Shown in pieces: positions 1-8,564 of a stretch of 64,000 nt of DNA. Numbering within the stretch: position 1 is the stretch's first letter; each line of letters opens with the position of its first letter. The notes below the pieces were generated by a model. The model worked only from the letters and a program-made list of their open reading frames with translations. It was not told where the DNA came from and ran no database searches. Made by a program: the position numbers and the translations under genes. The DNA comes from Actinokineospora auranticolor (GTDB lineage: Bacteria; Actinomycetota; Actinomycetes; Mycobacteriales; Pseudonocardiaceae), in the NCBI RefSeq assembly GCF_002934265.1, contig NZ_PTIX01000012.1, positions 124,001 through 188,000 on the forward strand. Reading direction: 5' to 3'.

Positions 1-314
1 CGCACCTTGTCCGGGTGCAGGCCGACCAGGTTCTGGCCGTCCAGCAGGATCTCGCCGGTGATCTTGGCGGTACCCGCCTTGTGCAGCCCCATGACCGACA
101 GGCTGGTCACGCTCTTGCCGGAGCCGGACTCGCCGACGATGCCCAGGGTGCGGCCGCGGTCGACGTCGAAGCTGAGGTTGTCGACCGACCGGACGACGCC
201 GTCGTCGGTCGGGAAGTGCACCCGCAGCTCGCGCACCTGGAGGAACGGTCCGCCCGCCGAGGCGGGTCGGGTCTCGACGCCGCCTTCGAGGCTGTTCTCG
301 GAAATCTGGCTCAC
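1..314 (-). CDS. Peptide ABC transporter ATP-binding protein (DppD/OppD type), N-terminal part only
   Basis: ATPase subunit expected to power uptake of di- or oligopeptides through the adjacent permeases. Only the first ~104 residues are in the window; the gene runs off the left edge. The Walker A motif GESGSGKS is at residues 61-68, followed by VTSLSVMGL, which is typical of the DppD/OppD branch. The GTG start overlaps the stop of the upstream permease gene (GTGA), indicating translational coupling. It is the fourth cistron of the operon read from 4255 leftward. The family call is firm; the transported substrate is inferred from the operon. Confidence 0.9.
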   Translation of the reverse strand, partial: MSQISENSLEGGVETRPASAGGPFLQVRELRVHFPTDDGVVRSVDNLSFDVDRGRTLGIVGESGSGKSVTSLSVMGLHKAGTAKITGEILLDGQNLVGLHPDKV

Positions 315-1336
315 TTTGCGCGCACCCTCGGGTCGACGACGGCGTAGAGGAGGTCAACGACCAGGTTGGCGATGACGACGAAGAACGCGGCGAGGATCGT
401 CACGCCCATGACCTTCGGCAGGTCGTAGTTGGTGATGCCCTCGATGGCGTACTTGCCCAGGCCCGGCAGGCCGAACGCGCTCTCGGTGAGCACCGCGCCG
501 CCGAGCAGCAGTCCGACGTCGAGGCCGAAGATGGTCAGGATCGGGGTGAGCGCGCCGCGCAGGCCGTGCCGGACCACCACCGTGCGCTCGGGCAGGCCCT
601 TGGCCCGCGCCGTGCGGATGAAGTCCTCGTTCATCGTCTCCAGCATCCCGGCCCGGGTGAGGCGGGCGTACTGGGCGGAGAACAGCAGGGCCAGGGTGAT
701 CCACGGCAGCAGCAGGTTGTACGCCCACTCCCCCGGGTCCTCGCCGAGCGGGACGAACCGACCGCCGGGGGCGGTCCAGCCCAGCGAGTAGCTGAAGATC
801 GACAGCGCCAGCACGCCGGTGAAGTAGATCGGCAGCGACACGCCCGCGAGCGAGACGCCCATCGCGAAGCGGTCGAAGATGGTGCCCTTGCGCAGCGCGG
901 ACAGGGTGCCGACGGCGATGCCGCCGAGCAGCCACAGGACCGCCGCGCCGACGGCCAGCGACAGCGTCACCGGCATCCGGTCGAGCAGGTCCGGCCACAC
1001 GGGCTGGTAGTTGCGGAACGAGTACCCCAGGCAGGGCGCCGGGCAGTGCTCGACGCCGGTGCCGTAGTTGAACTCGGCACCCGCGAAGATGCCCTTGAGC
1101 CAGTGCCAGTACTGCACCGGGATCGGGTCGTAGAACCCGAGGTTGTGCGCCGTCTCCCGGACGGTTTCCGCGGTGGCGGCCCGACCGACGTAGCGGGTGG
1201 CCAGCGTCTCCGGGGTGGCGCCGATCCACTTGGGCAGCACGAAGAAGATCGAGAACGTGACCGCGCTGACGATGATCAGCAGGACCAGCGCCGCGAAGAG
1301 CCGCCGGATGATGTATGTGATCACAGTGGCCGGCAC
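311..1336 (-). CDS. Peptide ABC transporter permease, DppB/OppB type
   Basis: Inner-membrane permease of 341 aa, the usual DppB length. The N-terminal helix (IIRRLFAALVLLIIVSAV) is typical of the family. The BPD_transp_1 region carries an EAA-like loop around TARAKGLPERTVVVRHGLRG, which docks the ATPase. The GTG at 1336 was chosen as start; an in-frame GTG at 1324 is possible. Neither has an obvious ribosome-binding site because a 15-bp hairpin (1338-1374) lies directly in front. The stop overlaps the start of the ATPase gene by 4 nt. It belongs to the same operon as the binding protein upstream. Confidence 0.9.
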   Translation of the reverse strand: MPATVITYIIRRLFAALVLLIIVSAVTFSIFFVLPKWIGATPETLATRYVGRAATAETVRETAHNLGFYDPIPVQYWHWLKGIFAGAEFNYGTGVEHCPAPCLGYSFRNYQPVWPDLLDRMPVTLSLAVGAAVLWLLGGIAVGTLSALRKGTIFDRFAMGVSLAGVSLPIYFTGVLALSIFSYSLGWTAPGGRFVPLGEDPGEWAYNLLLPWITLALLFSAQYARLTRAGMLETMNEDFIRTARAKGLPERTVVVRHGLRGALTPILTIFGLDVGLLLGGAVLTESAFGLPGLGKYAIEGITNYDLPKVMGVTILAAFFVVIANLVVDLLYAVVDPRVRAK

Positions 1337-1337
1337 C

Positions 1338-1374
1338 GGCGGCGGGCCGGGGAGGTCGTCCCCGGCCCGCCGCC
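1338..1374 (-). promoter_or_regulatory. Intercistronic hairpin between binding-protein and permease genes
   Basis: Perfect 15-bp inverted repeat, arms 1338-1352 and 1360-1374, loop 7 nt, no T tract. It lies 80 nt before the permease start in the transcript at its 5' arm and ends one base before the GTG at 1336. Such hairpins between abundant binding proteins and their permeases are known to protect the upstream mRNA or lower downstream expression. Here it should also hide the ribosome-binding region. Function is inferred. Confidence 0.6.
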
Positions 1375-1416
1375 TATCGCCTTCACCTGCCTAAATCCGA
1401 TGGGGTTTGCCGACGC

Positions 1417-3192
1417 CTACTGCACGCCGAGGGACAGGTAGTCGTACTGGCCGAAGGCCTCGCTGACGAACACGTTCGTCAGGCCCTTGCCGCGCAGCAG
1501 CAGGCTCTTGCCGTGCACGCCGGGCAGGATGACCGCCTCTTCCATGACGCGCTTGTCGATGGCGCCCCAGTCGGCCTCGCGCTTGGCCTTGTCGGTCTCG
1601 CCGATGGCCGCGTCGAGCATGGTGTCGACCTCGGGGACGCGCACCGAGAAGTTGGTGGAGCCACCGGTCTCCCGGATCACCCGGCTGTCGACGATCTCGG
1701 CGAGGAAGCCGTAGCCGTCCGCCCAGTCGGCCTGCCAGCCGTTCTGCGCGAGGCCGAGCTTGTTCGCCACGGTGTAGGGCGGGTTGCCCGCGAACTGCGC
1801 GAAGTAGTCGCCGCCGGGGTACGCCTTCAGGGTCAGCTTGATGCCGACCCGGCCCAGCGCCTGCTGCAGCGCCTCAGCGGTGGCCTTCTCGCGCGGCCGC
1901 TCCGAGCGGTAGGCGATGTTGGTCTCGAAGCCGTCGGGCTGGCCGCACTCGGCCAGCTTCTCCTTGGCCTTGGCCACGTCGCCCTTGTTGTCCGCGCCCG
2001 CCGGGTACAGGTCGAACTTCTGCGAGCCCGGGATCGACGGCGGGATCATCTGGGTGGCGATGTCACCGCCGGAGAACTGGCCGCCGAACGCGGTCTGGTA
2101 CGCGGTGCGGTCGGTGGCGTAGAGGACGGCCTCGCGGCACGCCTTCTTGTCCAGCGGCGCGACGGTCGGGTTGATGCTGGTGTACCACAGGCGCGTGGTC
2201 GACGGGTTGTCCGCGGTGGCCTTGAGCGCCGGGTCGCCGAGCACGCGGCTCAGCGAGGCCGCCTGCACACCGGTGCCCTGCACGTCCAGGTGCAGGTCGC
2301 CCTGGATGAGGCGGTTGTCGATGTCGTCGGCGTTGACATTCATCGAGACCTCGTAACCGTCCGGCAGCGCCTTGCGGTTCGGGTCGGTCGACGCGTCCCA
2401 CTGGTCGTTGCGGACCAGGGTGAAGCCCTTGTCGATCTCGTTCTTGTCGAACTTGTACGGGCCCGTGGAGACCACGTGCTCCTTGTACTTCTTGCCGGTG
2501 TCCTTGGCCTCGGGGACCGGGACGGTCTGCGGCAGCATGGCGAAGTAGTCGAACCCGCCGAACGGCTTCTTCAGGTGGAAGACGATCGTCTGGTCGTCCG
2601 GGGTCTCGATCGCCGAGTCGACGTTGACGCCCTTGTCCTTGTACGGGCCCTTGTAGCCCTCGGGGAACGCCAGGTTGCTCTTCAGGTAGGACGGTCCGTT
2701 GGGCAGGACCTCCTTGTCCGTGGACCGCAGCACCGCGTACTTGACGTCCTTCGAGGTGACGGCGCTGCCGTCCTCGTACTTGACGCCCTTGCGCAGCTTG
2801 TAGGTCCAGGTCTTGCCGCCGTCGCTCGGCACGCCGAGGCTCTCGGCCAGGTCGGGAACCAGTTCCTGGCTCGCCTTGCCGGGGCCGGGCTTGAACATCA
2901 CCAGCGCGCGGCCGTAGAGGCGGGCGAAGTTCCAGCTGTAGCCGTAGTAGGTGTCACCCGGGTCGACCGAGTCCCACTTGTCGGCGTTGGCCAGCTTGAT
3001 CACGCCCCCCTTCTTCTCGGAGGCGTTGAAGACACTGGTGAGTGCCGCGTTGAAGGCCGGGGTGCTGGTGCTGCCACCACCACCGCTACCGGGGTTGCTG
3101 CCGCCGCCGGTGCTCGTTCCGCCACAGGCGGAGAGCCCCATCACGACAGCCGCGCCCGCGGCGACCGCGGTGACCACGCGCTTGCTGTTCAT
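1417..3192 (-). CDS. Peptide ABC transporter substrate-binding lipoprotein (SBP family 5)
   Basis: Extracytoplasmic binding protein of 591 aa that would capture peptides or similar solutes for the permease pair. The start ATG at 3192 gives a classic lipoprotein signal: basic N-terminus, hydrophobic stretch and lipobox LSAC with the lipidated Cys at residue 23. A Gly/Ser-rich spacer follows. The segment with DLAESLGVPSDGGKTWTYKL is the hallmark of family 5 binding proteins (DppA/OppA). An in-frame extension up to 3261 has no signal-like start and was rejected. It lies between two permease genes, an unusual order, with 58 nt upstream and a strong hairpin downstream. Confidence 0.92.
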   Translation of the reverse strand: MNSKRVVTAVAAGAAVVMGLSACGGTSTGGGSNPGSGGGGSTSTPAFNAALTSVFNASEKKGGVIKLANADKWDSVDPGDTYYGYSWNFARLYGRALVMFKPGPGKASQELVPDLAESLGVPSDGGKTWTYKLRKGVKYEDGSAVTSKDVKYAVLRSTDKEVLPNGPSYLKSNLAFPEGYKGPYKDKGVNVDSAIETPDDQTIVFHLKKPFGGFDYFAMLPQTVPVPEAKDTGKKYKEHVVSTGPYKFDKNEIDKGFTLVRNDQWDASTDPNRKALPDGYEVSMNVNADDIDNRLIQGDLHLDVQGTGVQAASLSRVLGDPALKATADNPSTTRLWYTSINPTVAPLDKKACREAVLYATDRTAYQTAFGGQFSGGDIATQMIPPSIPGSQKFDLYPAGADNKGDVAKAKEKLAECGQPDGFETNIAYRSERPREKATAEALQQALGRVGIKLTLKAYPGGDYFAQFAGNPPYTVANKLGLAQNGWQADWADGYGFLAEIVDSRVIRETGGSTNFSVRVPEVDTMLDAAIGETDKAKREADWGAIDKRVMEEAVILPGVHGKSLLLRGKGLTNVFVSEAFGQYDYLSLGVQ

Positions 3193-3250
3193 AGTGCTGT
3201 TGCACCCTTTCTTTCCGAAGCGAATCGAGACACCGGTTGAGTGCGATTCC

Positions 3251-4255
3251 CTAGCGGGCACGAGGATCGAGGGCGTCGCGCAGTCCGTCGCCGAACAGGT
3301 TGAACGCGAGCACGGTGATGAAGATGGCGAGACCGGGCCAGAGCGCGAAGTGCGGCATCGTGTAGAAGCGCGAGGCCTCCGACAGCATGCCGCCCCAGGT
3401 GGCGGTCGGGGCGTTGATGCCGACCCCGAGGAAGGAGAGCGCGGACTCGAACAGGATGTTGGTCGGCACCAGCAGCGTGGCGTACACCAGGATCGGGGCG
3501 ACCAGGTTCGGCAGCAGCTCGCGGAAGAGGATGTACGGTCCGCGCGCGCCCAGGCTGCGGGCGGCGTCGACGAACTCCCGTTCGCGCAGCGACAGCGTCT
3601 GCCCGCGGACGATCCGGCCGATGTAGGGCCAGTTGAAGAAGCCGATGATGAAGATCAGCATCCCGATGCGCACCATCTCCGGCGAGAGGCCGAAGACCGA
3701 GTCGGGCAGCACGCCGACCAGCGCCATGGCGAACACCAGCAGCGGGAACGCCAGGAAGATGTCCATCGCGCGGCTGATGAGCGTGTCGACCCAGCCGCCG
3801 AAGAACCCGGCGATGACGCCGAGCGTGGTGCCGATGGCGACCGAGACCACGGTGGCCAGCAGCGCGATCAGCAGCGAGATCCAGGCGCCCGAGAAGATCC
3901 GGGCCAGCAGGTCGCGGCCGTTGACCGGCTCGATGCCCAGCGGGTGGTCGGGGCCCATGCCGCCGAAGAAGCCGATCGGCGCCAGGGTGCCGTTCTGGGT
4001 GTCGATGAGGTCCTGGTGGAACTCGTTGGGGTGTACCCAACCGAACACCCGGTCGGCGAGCAGGCCCGCGACGGCGAACAGGACCAGCAGGACGATGACG
4101 ATCGCGCCCGCGATGGCGACCTTGTCGCGCTTGAGCCGCAGCCACGCGATCTGACCGAGCGACCGGCCCTGGATGGCCTTGGCGCTCACGCCCTTGAGCG
4201 CGGCCTCCGGGTCCGCTTCGGCGGCCGATCCGGTGACCTCGGGAGGAGCCGTCAT
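3251..4255 (-). CDS. Peptide ABC transporter permease, DppC/OppC type
   Basis: Second permease (334 aa from the ATG at 4255; upstream in-frame starts to 4360 are less likely). It has the OppC_N-like segment (IAWLRLKRDKVAIAGAIVIV), the long periplasmic loop containing HPLGIEPVNGRDLLARI, and an EAA-like loop (EFVDAARSLGARG), in the order expected for DppC. It is the first cistron of the leftward operon, so its own upstream region (4256-4564) should hold the operon promoter. Gene order C-binding protein-B-ATPase differs from the common A-B-C-D arrangement. Confidence 0.9.
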   Translation of the reverse strand: MTAPPEVTGSAAEADPEAALKGVSAKAIQGRSLGQIAWLRLKRDKVAIAGAIVIVLLVLFAVAGLLADRVFGWVHPNEFHQDLIDTQNGTLAPIGFFGGMGPDHPLGIEPVNGRDLLARIFSGAWISLLIALLATVVSVAIGTTLGVIAGFFGGWVDTLISRAMDIFLAFPLLVFAMALVGVLPDSVFGLSPEMVRIGMLIFIIGFFNWPYIGRIVRGQTLSLREREFVDAARSLGARGPYILFRELLPNLVAPILVYATLLVPTNILFESALSFLGVGINAPTATWGGMLSEASRFYTMPHFALWPGLAIFITVLAFNLFGDGLRDALDPRAR

Positions 4256-4564
4256 GCCGCCGACCGTCCCCGTCCGGGCGTCTGCGCGACAAGTCGAGAG
4301 CGGCGCGATTCGCCGTTCTGTCGACCAAGTCGCGCGGATCGCTGGTAAGCCATCACGCACTCCTCGTGTCCGGTCTCACTGTCTCCGGGATCTCACCGTG
4401 TGGTGGCAGACCCTAGCCGCTCAGCTGTGCATCCCTCAGACACATGAGGTCACGATCCGGCCAACTGCCATACACAGAATCACCGAATCGCCACGGTGAC
4501 GACACGGCGCGTGACATTCGGGCGAGTTTTGTCCGCTGAACGGACGGACGACGACAGTGAGCGG
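4256..4564. other. Intergenic region upstream of the peptide importer operon
   Basis: 309 bases between the kinase stop (4565) and the importer start (4255), both on the minus strand. No protein-like reading frame is convincing. It should hold the importer promoter. A minus-strand TAGGGT near 4415 could serve as a -10 hexamer, but I see no matching -35 or clear operator. Confidence 0.4.
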
Positions 4565-5101
4565 TCACACAGTCACGCGGATCGACGCTCGGTGACGGGT
4601 CCGATCGACCGCGAACCACCCCTCCTCGAACCGCTGCCACCGCAGCAGCTCCGCCCGGGACGCCTCGCCGTCACGCGCGACGGCACGCGCCAACCGGGCC
4701 CGCGGATCAGCCAATTCGCACCAGAGCAGTGCGGACAGCTTGTCCGCTATGGACAGACGACCGGACGAGACACCTTCCAGCACCAGGGTGTCCACGAGGG
4801 GGATTTCCACCCAATCGCCCGGTTCGGGAATCCCGTTCCGCCAACGAACCCTTTGGTAGCGGCCGGGGTCGCCCGCGGCGAACGGATCCAGGACGCCGCG
4901 GGCCAGTCGCGGCCACCACGAGACGGGGTCGTCCCAGGTGGCGAACTCGTCGGTGGAGACGACGTGGGCGCCCGGGATCCGCGCGGCGAGGGTGCTCTTG
5001 CCCGAGCCGGAATGGCCGTCGACCGCGATGAGCCGCACGCCGCCCAGCCGGGGCGGGGCGCGGAGCAGGTCGAGCACCTCGGTGGGGCACTCCGTCCCCA
5101 C
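4565..5101 (-). CDS. P-loop kinase-like protein (uridine kinase-like fold)
   Basis: 178-aa soluble protein with Walker A GHSGSGKS at about residues 29-36 (VDGHSGSGKSTLAARI), a following DEF acidic motif and an ADPRARLARAVARD stretch resembling the lid of small-molecule kinases. The best resemblance is to uridine kinase/AAA-type short P-loop proteins; the phosphate acceptor cannot be told. The GTG start is 5 nt after the recR stop, so it is probably the last gene of the ybaB-recR operon. That pairing need not mean a DNA-repair role. Confidence 0.7.
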   Translation of the reverse strand: MGTECPTEVLDLLRAPPRLGGVRLIAVDGHSGSGKSTLAARIPGAHVVSTDEFATWDDPVSWWPRLARGVLDPFAAGDPGRYQRVRWRNGIPEPGDWVEIPLVDTLVLEGVSSGRLSIADKLSALLWCELADPRARLARAVARDGEASRAELLRWQRFEEGWFAVDRTRHRASIRVTV

Positions 5102-5106
5102 GGTGG

Positions 5107-5703
5107 TCAGACCGTGCGGCGGCCGGACAGCGCGCGGCCGAGGGTCAGCTCGTCGGCGAACTCCAGGTCACCGCCCATGGGCAGGCCGGAGGCCAGGCGG
5201 GTGACCGTCAGACCGGGGAAGTCGCGCAGCATCCGGACCAGGTAGGTCGCGGTGGCCTCGCCCTCGGTGTTCGGGTCCATGGCCAGGATGACCTCGGTGA
5301 TCTCCTGCGCGGAGATGCGGGAGAGCAGCTGGCGGATGCGCAGCTGCTCCGGGCCGACGCCGGAGAGCGGGTCGAGCGCGCCGCCGAGCACGTGGTAGCG
5401 GCCCTTGAACTCGCGGGTGCGCTCGATGGCCAGGACGTCCTTGGGCTCCTCCACCACGCAGACCGCGGTGGGGTCGCGCCGGGCGTCGCGGCAGATGCGG
5501 CAGGTGGTCTCCTCGGAGACGTTGCCGCAGACGTCGCAGAAGACCACGCCCTCCTTGACCTTCTGCAGCGCGTCCTGCAACCGGGACACGTCAGCCGGTT
5601 CGGCGGCGAGCAGGTGGAAGGCGATCCGCTGAGCGCTCTTCGGGCCGACGCCGGGCAGCCTGCCCAACTCGTCGATCAGGTCTTGGACCGGGCCCTCGTA
5701 CAA
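5107..5703 (-). CDS. recR: Recombination protein RecR
   Basis: 198 aa, the normal RecR length. The N-terminal helix-hairpin-helix is [20 protein letters not shown], followed by a four-Cys zinc motif ([19 protein letters not shown], residues ~55-73) and a Toprim domain starting at [14 protein letters not shown]. RecR acts with RecF and RecO to load RecA at gapped DNA. It lies directly after ybaB, the standard bacterial arrangement. The start leaves 7 nt to the ybaB stop. Confidence 0.97.
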   Translation of the reverse strand: MYEGPVQDLIDELGRLPGVGPKSAQRIAFHLLAAEPADVSRLQDALQKVKEGVVFCDVCGNVSEETTCRICRDARRDPTAVCVVEEPKDVLAIERTREFKGRYHVLGGALDPLSGVGPEQLRIRQLLSRISAQEITEVILAMDPNTEGEATATYLVRMLRDFPGLTVTRLASGLPMGGDLEFADELTLGRALSGRRTV

Positions 5704-5710
5704 CGCGCCC

Positions 5711-6064
5711 TCACAGCCCCGGCAGGCCGAGGCCGCTGCCGAGCCCGCCCGCGAGCGGACCCATCTTCTCCTCGGCCAGGCGCTGCGCGTTGCCGCCCGC
5801 GTCGCGGACCGCGGCCACGACCAGGTCGGCGAGGGTCTCGGTGTCCTCGGGGTCGACCACCTTCGGGTCGATGACCAGGCCCCTGAGCTCGCCCGCCCCG
5901 GACACGGTCGCGGTCACCAGACCGCCGCCCGCGGTGCCGATGACCTCGGCGTCGGCCAGCTCCTGCTGCGCGGAGAGCAGCTGTTCCTGCATCTTCTGCG
6001 CCTGGGCCAGGATCGCCTGCATGTCGGGTGCGCCGCCTCCGGGAAACACCGCGGCCCCTCTCAT
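5711..6064 (-). CDS. ybaB: YbaB/EbfC family nucleoid-associated protein
   Basis: 117 aa, a small DNA-binding protein of the YbaB/EbfC family. It has the typical coiled N-terminal helix ([20 protein letters not shown]), then [18 protein letters not shown] and the signature [20 protein letters not shown]. The ATG at 6064 is used; an ATG at 6022 (MQAIL) is an alternative. First gene of the ybaB-recR-kinase operon, with a divergent amidase upstream. In most bacteria dnaX precedes it directly; here dnaX is 3.3 kb away. Confidence 0.93.
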   Translation of the reverse strand: MRGAAVFPGGGAPDMQAILAQAQKMQEQLLSAQQELADAEVIGTAGGGLVTATVSGAGELRGLVIDPKVVDPEDTETLADLVVAAVRDAGGNAQRLAEEKMGPLAGGLGSGLGLPGL

Positions 6065-6139
6065 CTCGTCGATGGTGCCGACACCAGCTTAGAGGTCGCT
6101 CGACCGTGGCAGGCGGGGGCGGTGTGCCAGAGTTTACCG

Positions 6140-7030
6140 GTGCTGACACGACGTGCGGCGGGTCTGGTCTTCGCCTGCGCCATCGCGGTGTCCGCGTGTG
6201 GCGCGGAACCGACGGCGACCCCCGGATCACCGGCAACCGTTCCGACGACGAGCACCACCGTCGCTCCTACGACAACAACGGCTGTGGCGCCGACGAGCAC
6301 AACCACGGTCACGACTACTACTACGACCACCACCGCTGCCGCCAAGCCCAAGACAGCGACCACGCAACCACCGGTGTTCAACGGTGACAAGGTCGTCGTG
6401 CTCGACCCGGGCCACAACGGCGGCAACGCGAGCCACGCCGCGGAGATCAACCGACTGGTGCCCGCGGGCCGCGGCAAGTCGAAGCCGTGCAACACGACCG
6501 GCACCGCGACCGGGTCGGGCTACGCCGAGCACGCCTTCACCTGGGACCTGGCCGGGCGGGTGCGGGACGTCCTCGTCGCGCACGGCGTCAAGGTGCTGCT
6601 GACCCGGCAGGACGACCGCGGCGTCGGCCCGTGCGTGGACAAGCGCGCCGCGTTCGGCAACGACTCGGGCGCGACCGCCGTGGTGTCGCTGCACGCCGAC
6701 GGCTCGACCGCGGCGGGCGCGCACGGCTTCCACATCGCCTACTCGGCGCCACCGCTCAACGCCGCCCAGGGCGAGCCCGCGCTGCGGCTGGCCCGGCAGC
6801 TGCGCGACAGCATGGTCGGGGCGGGCCTGGCGACCTCCACCTACATCGGGTCCGGGGGCCTCTCGCCGCGCGACGACCTCGGCGGGCTGAACCTGTCGAC
6901 GCGCCCCGCGGCGCTGGTGGAGTGCGGCAACATGCGCGACCAGGCGGAGGCCGCGGTGCTGGCCAGTCCGGCGGGCAGGCAGCGGTACGCGGAGGCGATC
7001 GCGAACGGGATCCTCGAATACCTCGGATGA
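6140..7030 (+). CDS. N-acetylmuramoyl-L-alanine amidase, lipoprotein-like (Amidase_3, Ami1/Rv3717-like)
   Basis: Cleaves the amide between muramic acid and the stem peptide. Start GTG 6140 gives a signal ending in VSAC, a lipobox, then a ~45-residue Thr-rich linker that would reach from the membrane to the wall. The catalytic domain has the zinc ligands of Amidase_3: His in VVLDPGHNGG, Glu in GYAEHAFTWDLA, His in VSLHADG, and the catalytic Glu in ALVECGNM. Its place beside ybaB-recR matches the mycobacterial amidase gene Rv3717. The Thr-rich linker is longer than in that relative (inference from memory). Confidence 0.88.
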   Translation: MLTRRAAGLVFACAIAVSACGAEPTATPGSPATVPTTSTTVAPTTTTAVAPTSTTTVTTTTTTTTAAAKPKTATTQPPVFNGDKVVVLDPGHNGGNASHAAEINRLVPAGRGKSKPCNTTGTATGSGYAEHAFTWDLAGRVRDVLVAHGVKVLLTRQDDRGVGPCVDKRAAFGNDSGATAVVSLHADGSTAAGAHGFHIAYSAPPLNAAQGEPALRLARQLRDSMVGAGLATSTYIGSGGLSPRDDLGGLNLSTRPAALVECGNMRDQAEAAVLASPAGRQRYAEAIANGILEYLG

Positions 7031-7054
7031 GCTCGCTGTGACAGGCTGGAGATC

Positions 7055-7954
7055 ATGTCCGGGATGCGGGTGCTCGACATCGACGACCAGGGTCGGCTGC
7101 TGATCGCGGTGACCGACGGTGACCGGCGCAGGCTGGTCGAGGCCGGTGGCAAGGGCGCGGCGGGTGAGCTGACCGCCGCCACCGACCTGACCGCGGCCCG
7201 CTACCTCCCGGGCGAGCGCAAGGTCGTCGTCCAGCACGGCGACCCGGGGCAGCTGTCCCTGCTGAAGATCGGCGGCAGGCTCAGGCCGCTGGTCGGCTCC
7301 CCCACCCACGCGACGGAGCTGCTGGCCGTCCTGCCGGGTCGGATCGTCTACCGCACCAACCGCAAGCACCGGCTGCTGTACACGGTGGCCATCCGCAACG
7401 TGCTGGTCGGCGAGGAGGTCGCGGTGTACGACCGCGGCGGCGCGGTGCTGGAGGCGGCGGTGAGCCCCAACAGCCGCTACATCGCGATCCGCCTGCCCCG
7501 CAAACTCGTCCTCGTCGACACCATGCCGGTGACCGAGGACGACCACGTCCGGCTGATCTCCCCGGAACCCGCCGAACGCGGCAGGCGCAACCTCCGCTGG
7601 CTCCCCGACTCGACCCGGCTGGTGGCCACCGAGTACGAGGCGGACACCGCCCGCGTCGTGCGGTACGACGTGGCGAGCGAGAGCTGGCACCCGGTGGTCG
7701 TCTCCCTCGCCGCGGACACGACCGGGTGGGTGGCCCCCGACGGCCGCCGCGTGGCGGTCGCGTCGGCCAACCGCTTGGCGTTCCACCAGACCGAGAACGG
7801 CCGCTTCCTGCGCGCGGCGGAGCTGCCGGCGGAGATCACCGAGGACGGGTTCCTGTGGTCACCGGACTCGCGCGCGGTGGCCGCCACCACGGCGACCGGC
7901 GAGATCGTGCGGGTGACGGCCGACTCGGCGGGCGTGGAAACGGTGAGTGCCTGA
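7055..7954 (+). CDS. Beta-propeller-like protein of unknown function
   Basis: 299 aa, no signal peptide or membrane segment. Repeated short strands with motifs such as LDIDDQGRLLIAV, AAVSPNSRYIAIRLP, LRWLPDSTRLVATEY and FLWSPDSRAVAATT resemble TolB/WD40-type blades (SPDSR at blade starts). It probably scaffolds an interaction; no enzyme motif is seen. The ATG at 7055 has GGAG just upstream. It lies 24 nt after the amidase gene on the same strand, so co-transcription is likely. Confidence 0.6.
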   Translation: MSGMRVLDIDDQGRLLIAVTDGDRRRLVEAGGKGAAGELTAATDLTAARYLPGERKVVVQHGDPGQLSLLKIGGRLRPLVGSPTHATELLAVLPGRIVYRTNRKHRLLYTVAIRNVLVGEEVAVYDRGGAVLEAAVSPNSRYIAIRLPRKLVLVDTMPVTEDDHVRLISPEPAERGRRNLRWLPDSTRLVATEYEADTARVVRYDVASESWHPVVVSLAADTTGWVAPDGRRVAVASANRLAFHQTENGRFLRAAELPAEITEDGFLWSPDSRAVAATTATGEIVRVTADSAGVETVSA

Positions 7955-7997
7955 ATTTTGTCGCACAGAGCGCCCGAACGGGTGGACACTGACGCCC

Positions 7998-8564
7998 ATG
8001 GTGGACAACGGCCCACGGGACCTCGACGAGCTGACCGCGTGGCTGGACCAGGGCAAGGCGGTCAAGTACCTGCACTTCTGGGGCCACCGCCCGAACCCGG
8101 ACGGCAGCGTCGGCAAGGGTTGCCTCAGCCAGTGGTGGCCCACCCCGTTCACCCTGGACGGCCGCCGCTTCGCGTCGGCGGAGCACTACATGATGTGGCG
8201 CAAGGCAGAACTGTTCAACGACCCCGAAATCGCCACACGCGTCCTGACCGCCCGAACCCCAGCCGAAGCCAAAGACCTGGGCCGCCGAGTCCGTGGCTTC
8301 GACGACGAGCGGTGGACGGCCGCGCGGTATGAGGTGGTGCTGACGGCGAGCATCGCGAAGTTCGGCCAAAACCCGGAACTCCGCCGGTTCTTGCTGAGCA
8401 CGCGGGGGCGGGTGCTGGTCGAGGCCAGCCCGCTGGACCGGATCTGGGGAATCGGCCTGGCCGCGGACGACGCGCGAGCGGCGGACCCGAAGACTTGGCT
8501 GGGCCTGAACTTGCTGGGCTTCGCACTGGGTGAGGCCCGCGCGGTCCTCTCGTCGACGGTGTGA
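7998..8564 (+). CDS. NADAR (YbiA-like) family protein
   Basis: 188 aa. Motifs YLHFWGHRPNPDG, LSQWWPTPFTLDGRRFASAEHYMM and RYEVVLTASIAKFGQNPELRRFLL fit the NADAR/YbiA family, members of which act as N-glycosidases on riboflavin precursors or remove ADP-ribose adducts. The family is also found in NAD/ADP-ribose and phage-conflict contexts, but nothing of that kind is next to it here. Start ATG 7998 chosen because upstream residues lack similarity to the family. Confidence 0.85.
   Translation: MVDNGPRDLDELTAWLDQGKAVKYLHFWGHRPNPDGSVGKGCLSQWWPTPFTLDGRRFASAEHYMMWRKAELFNDPEIATRVLTARTPAEAKDLGRRVRGFDDERWTAARYEVVLTASIAKFGQNPELRRFLLSTRGRVLVEASPLDRIWGIGLAADDARAADPKTWLGLNLLGFALGEARAVLSSTV

Noticed and set aside
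7998-8564. NADAR protein as part of an antiphage island
   Set aside because: Neighbours are core genes and an IS remnant; no DarT, CBASS or other defence partner is seen.
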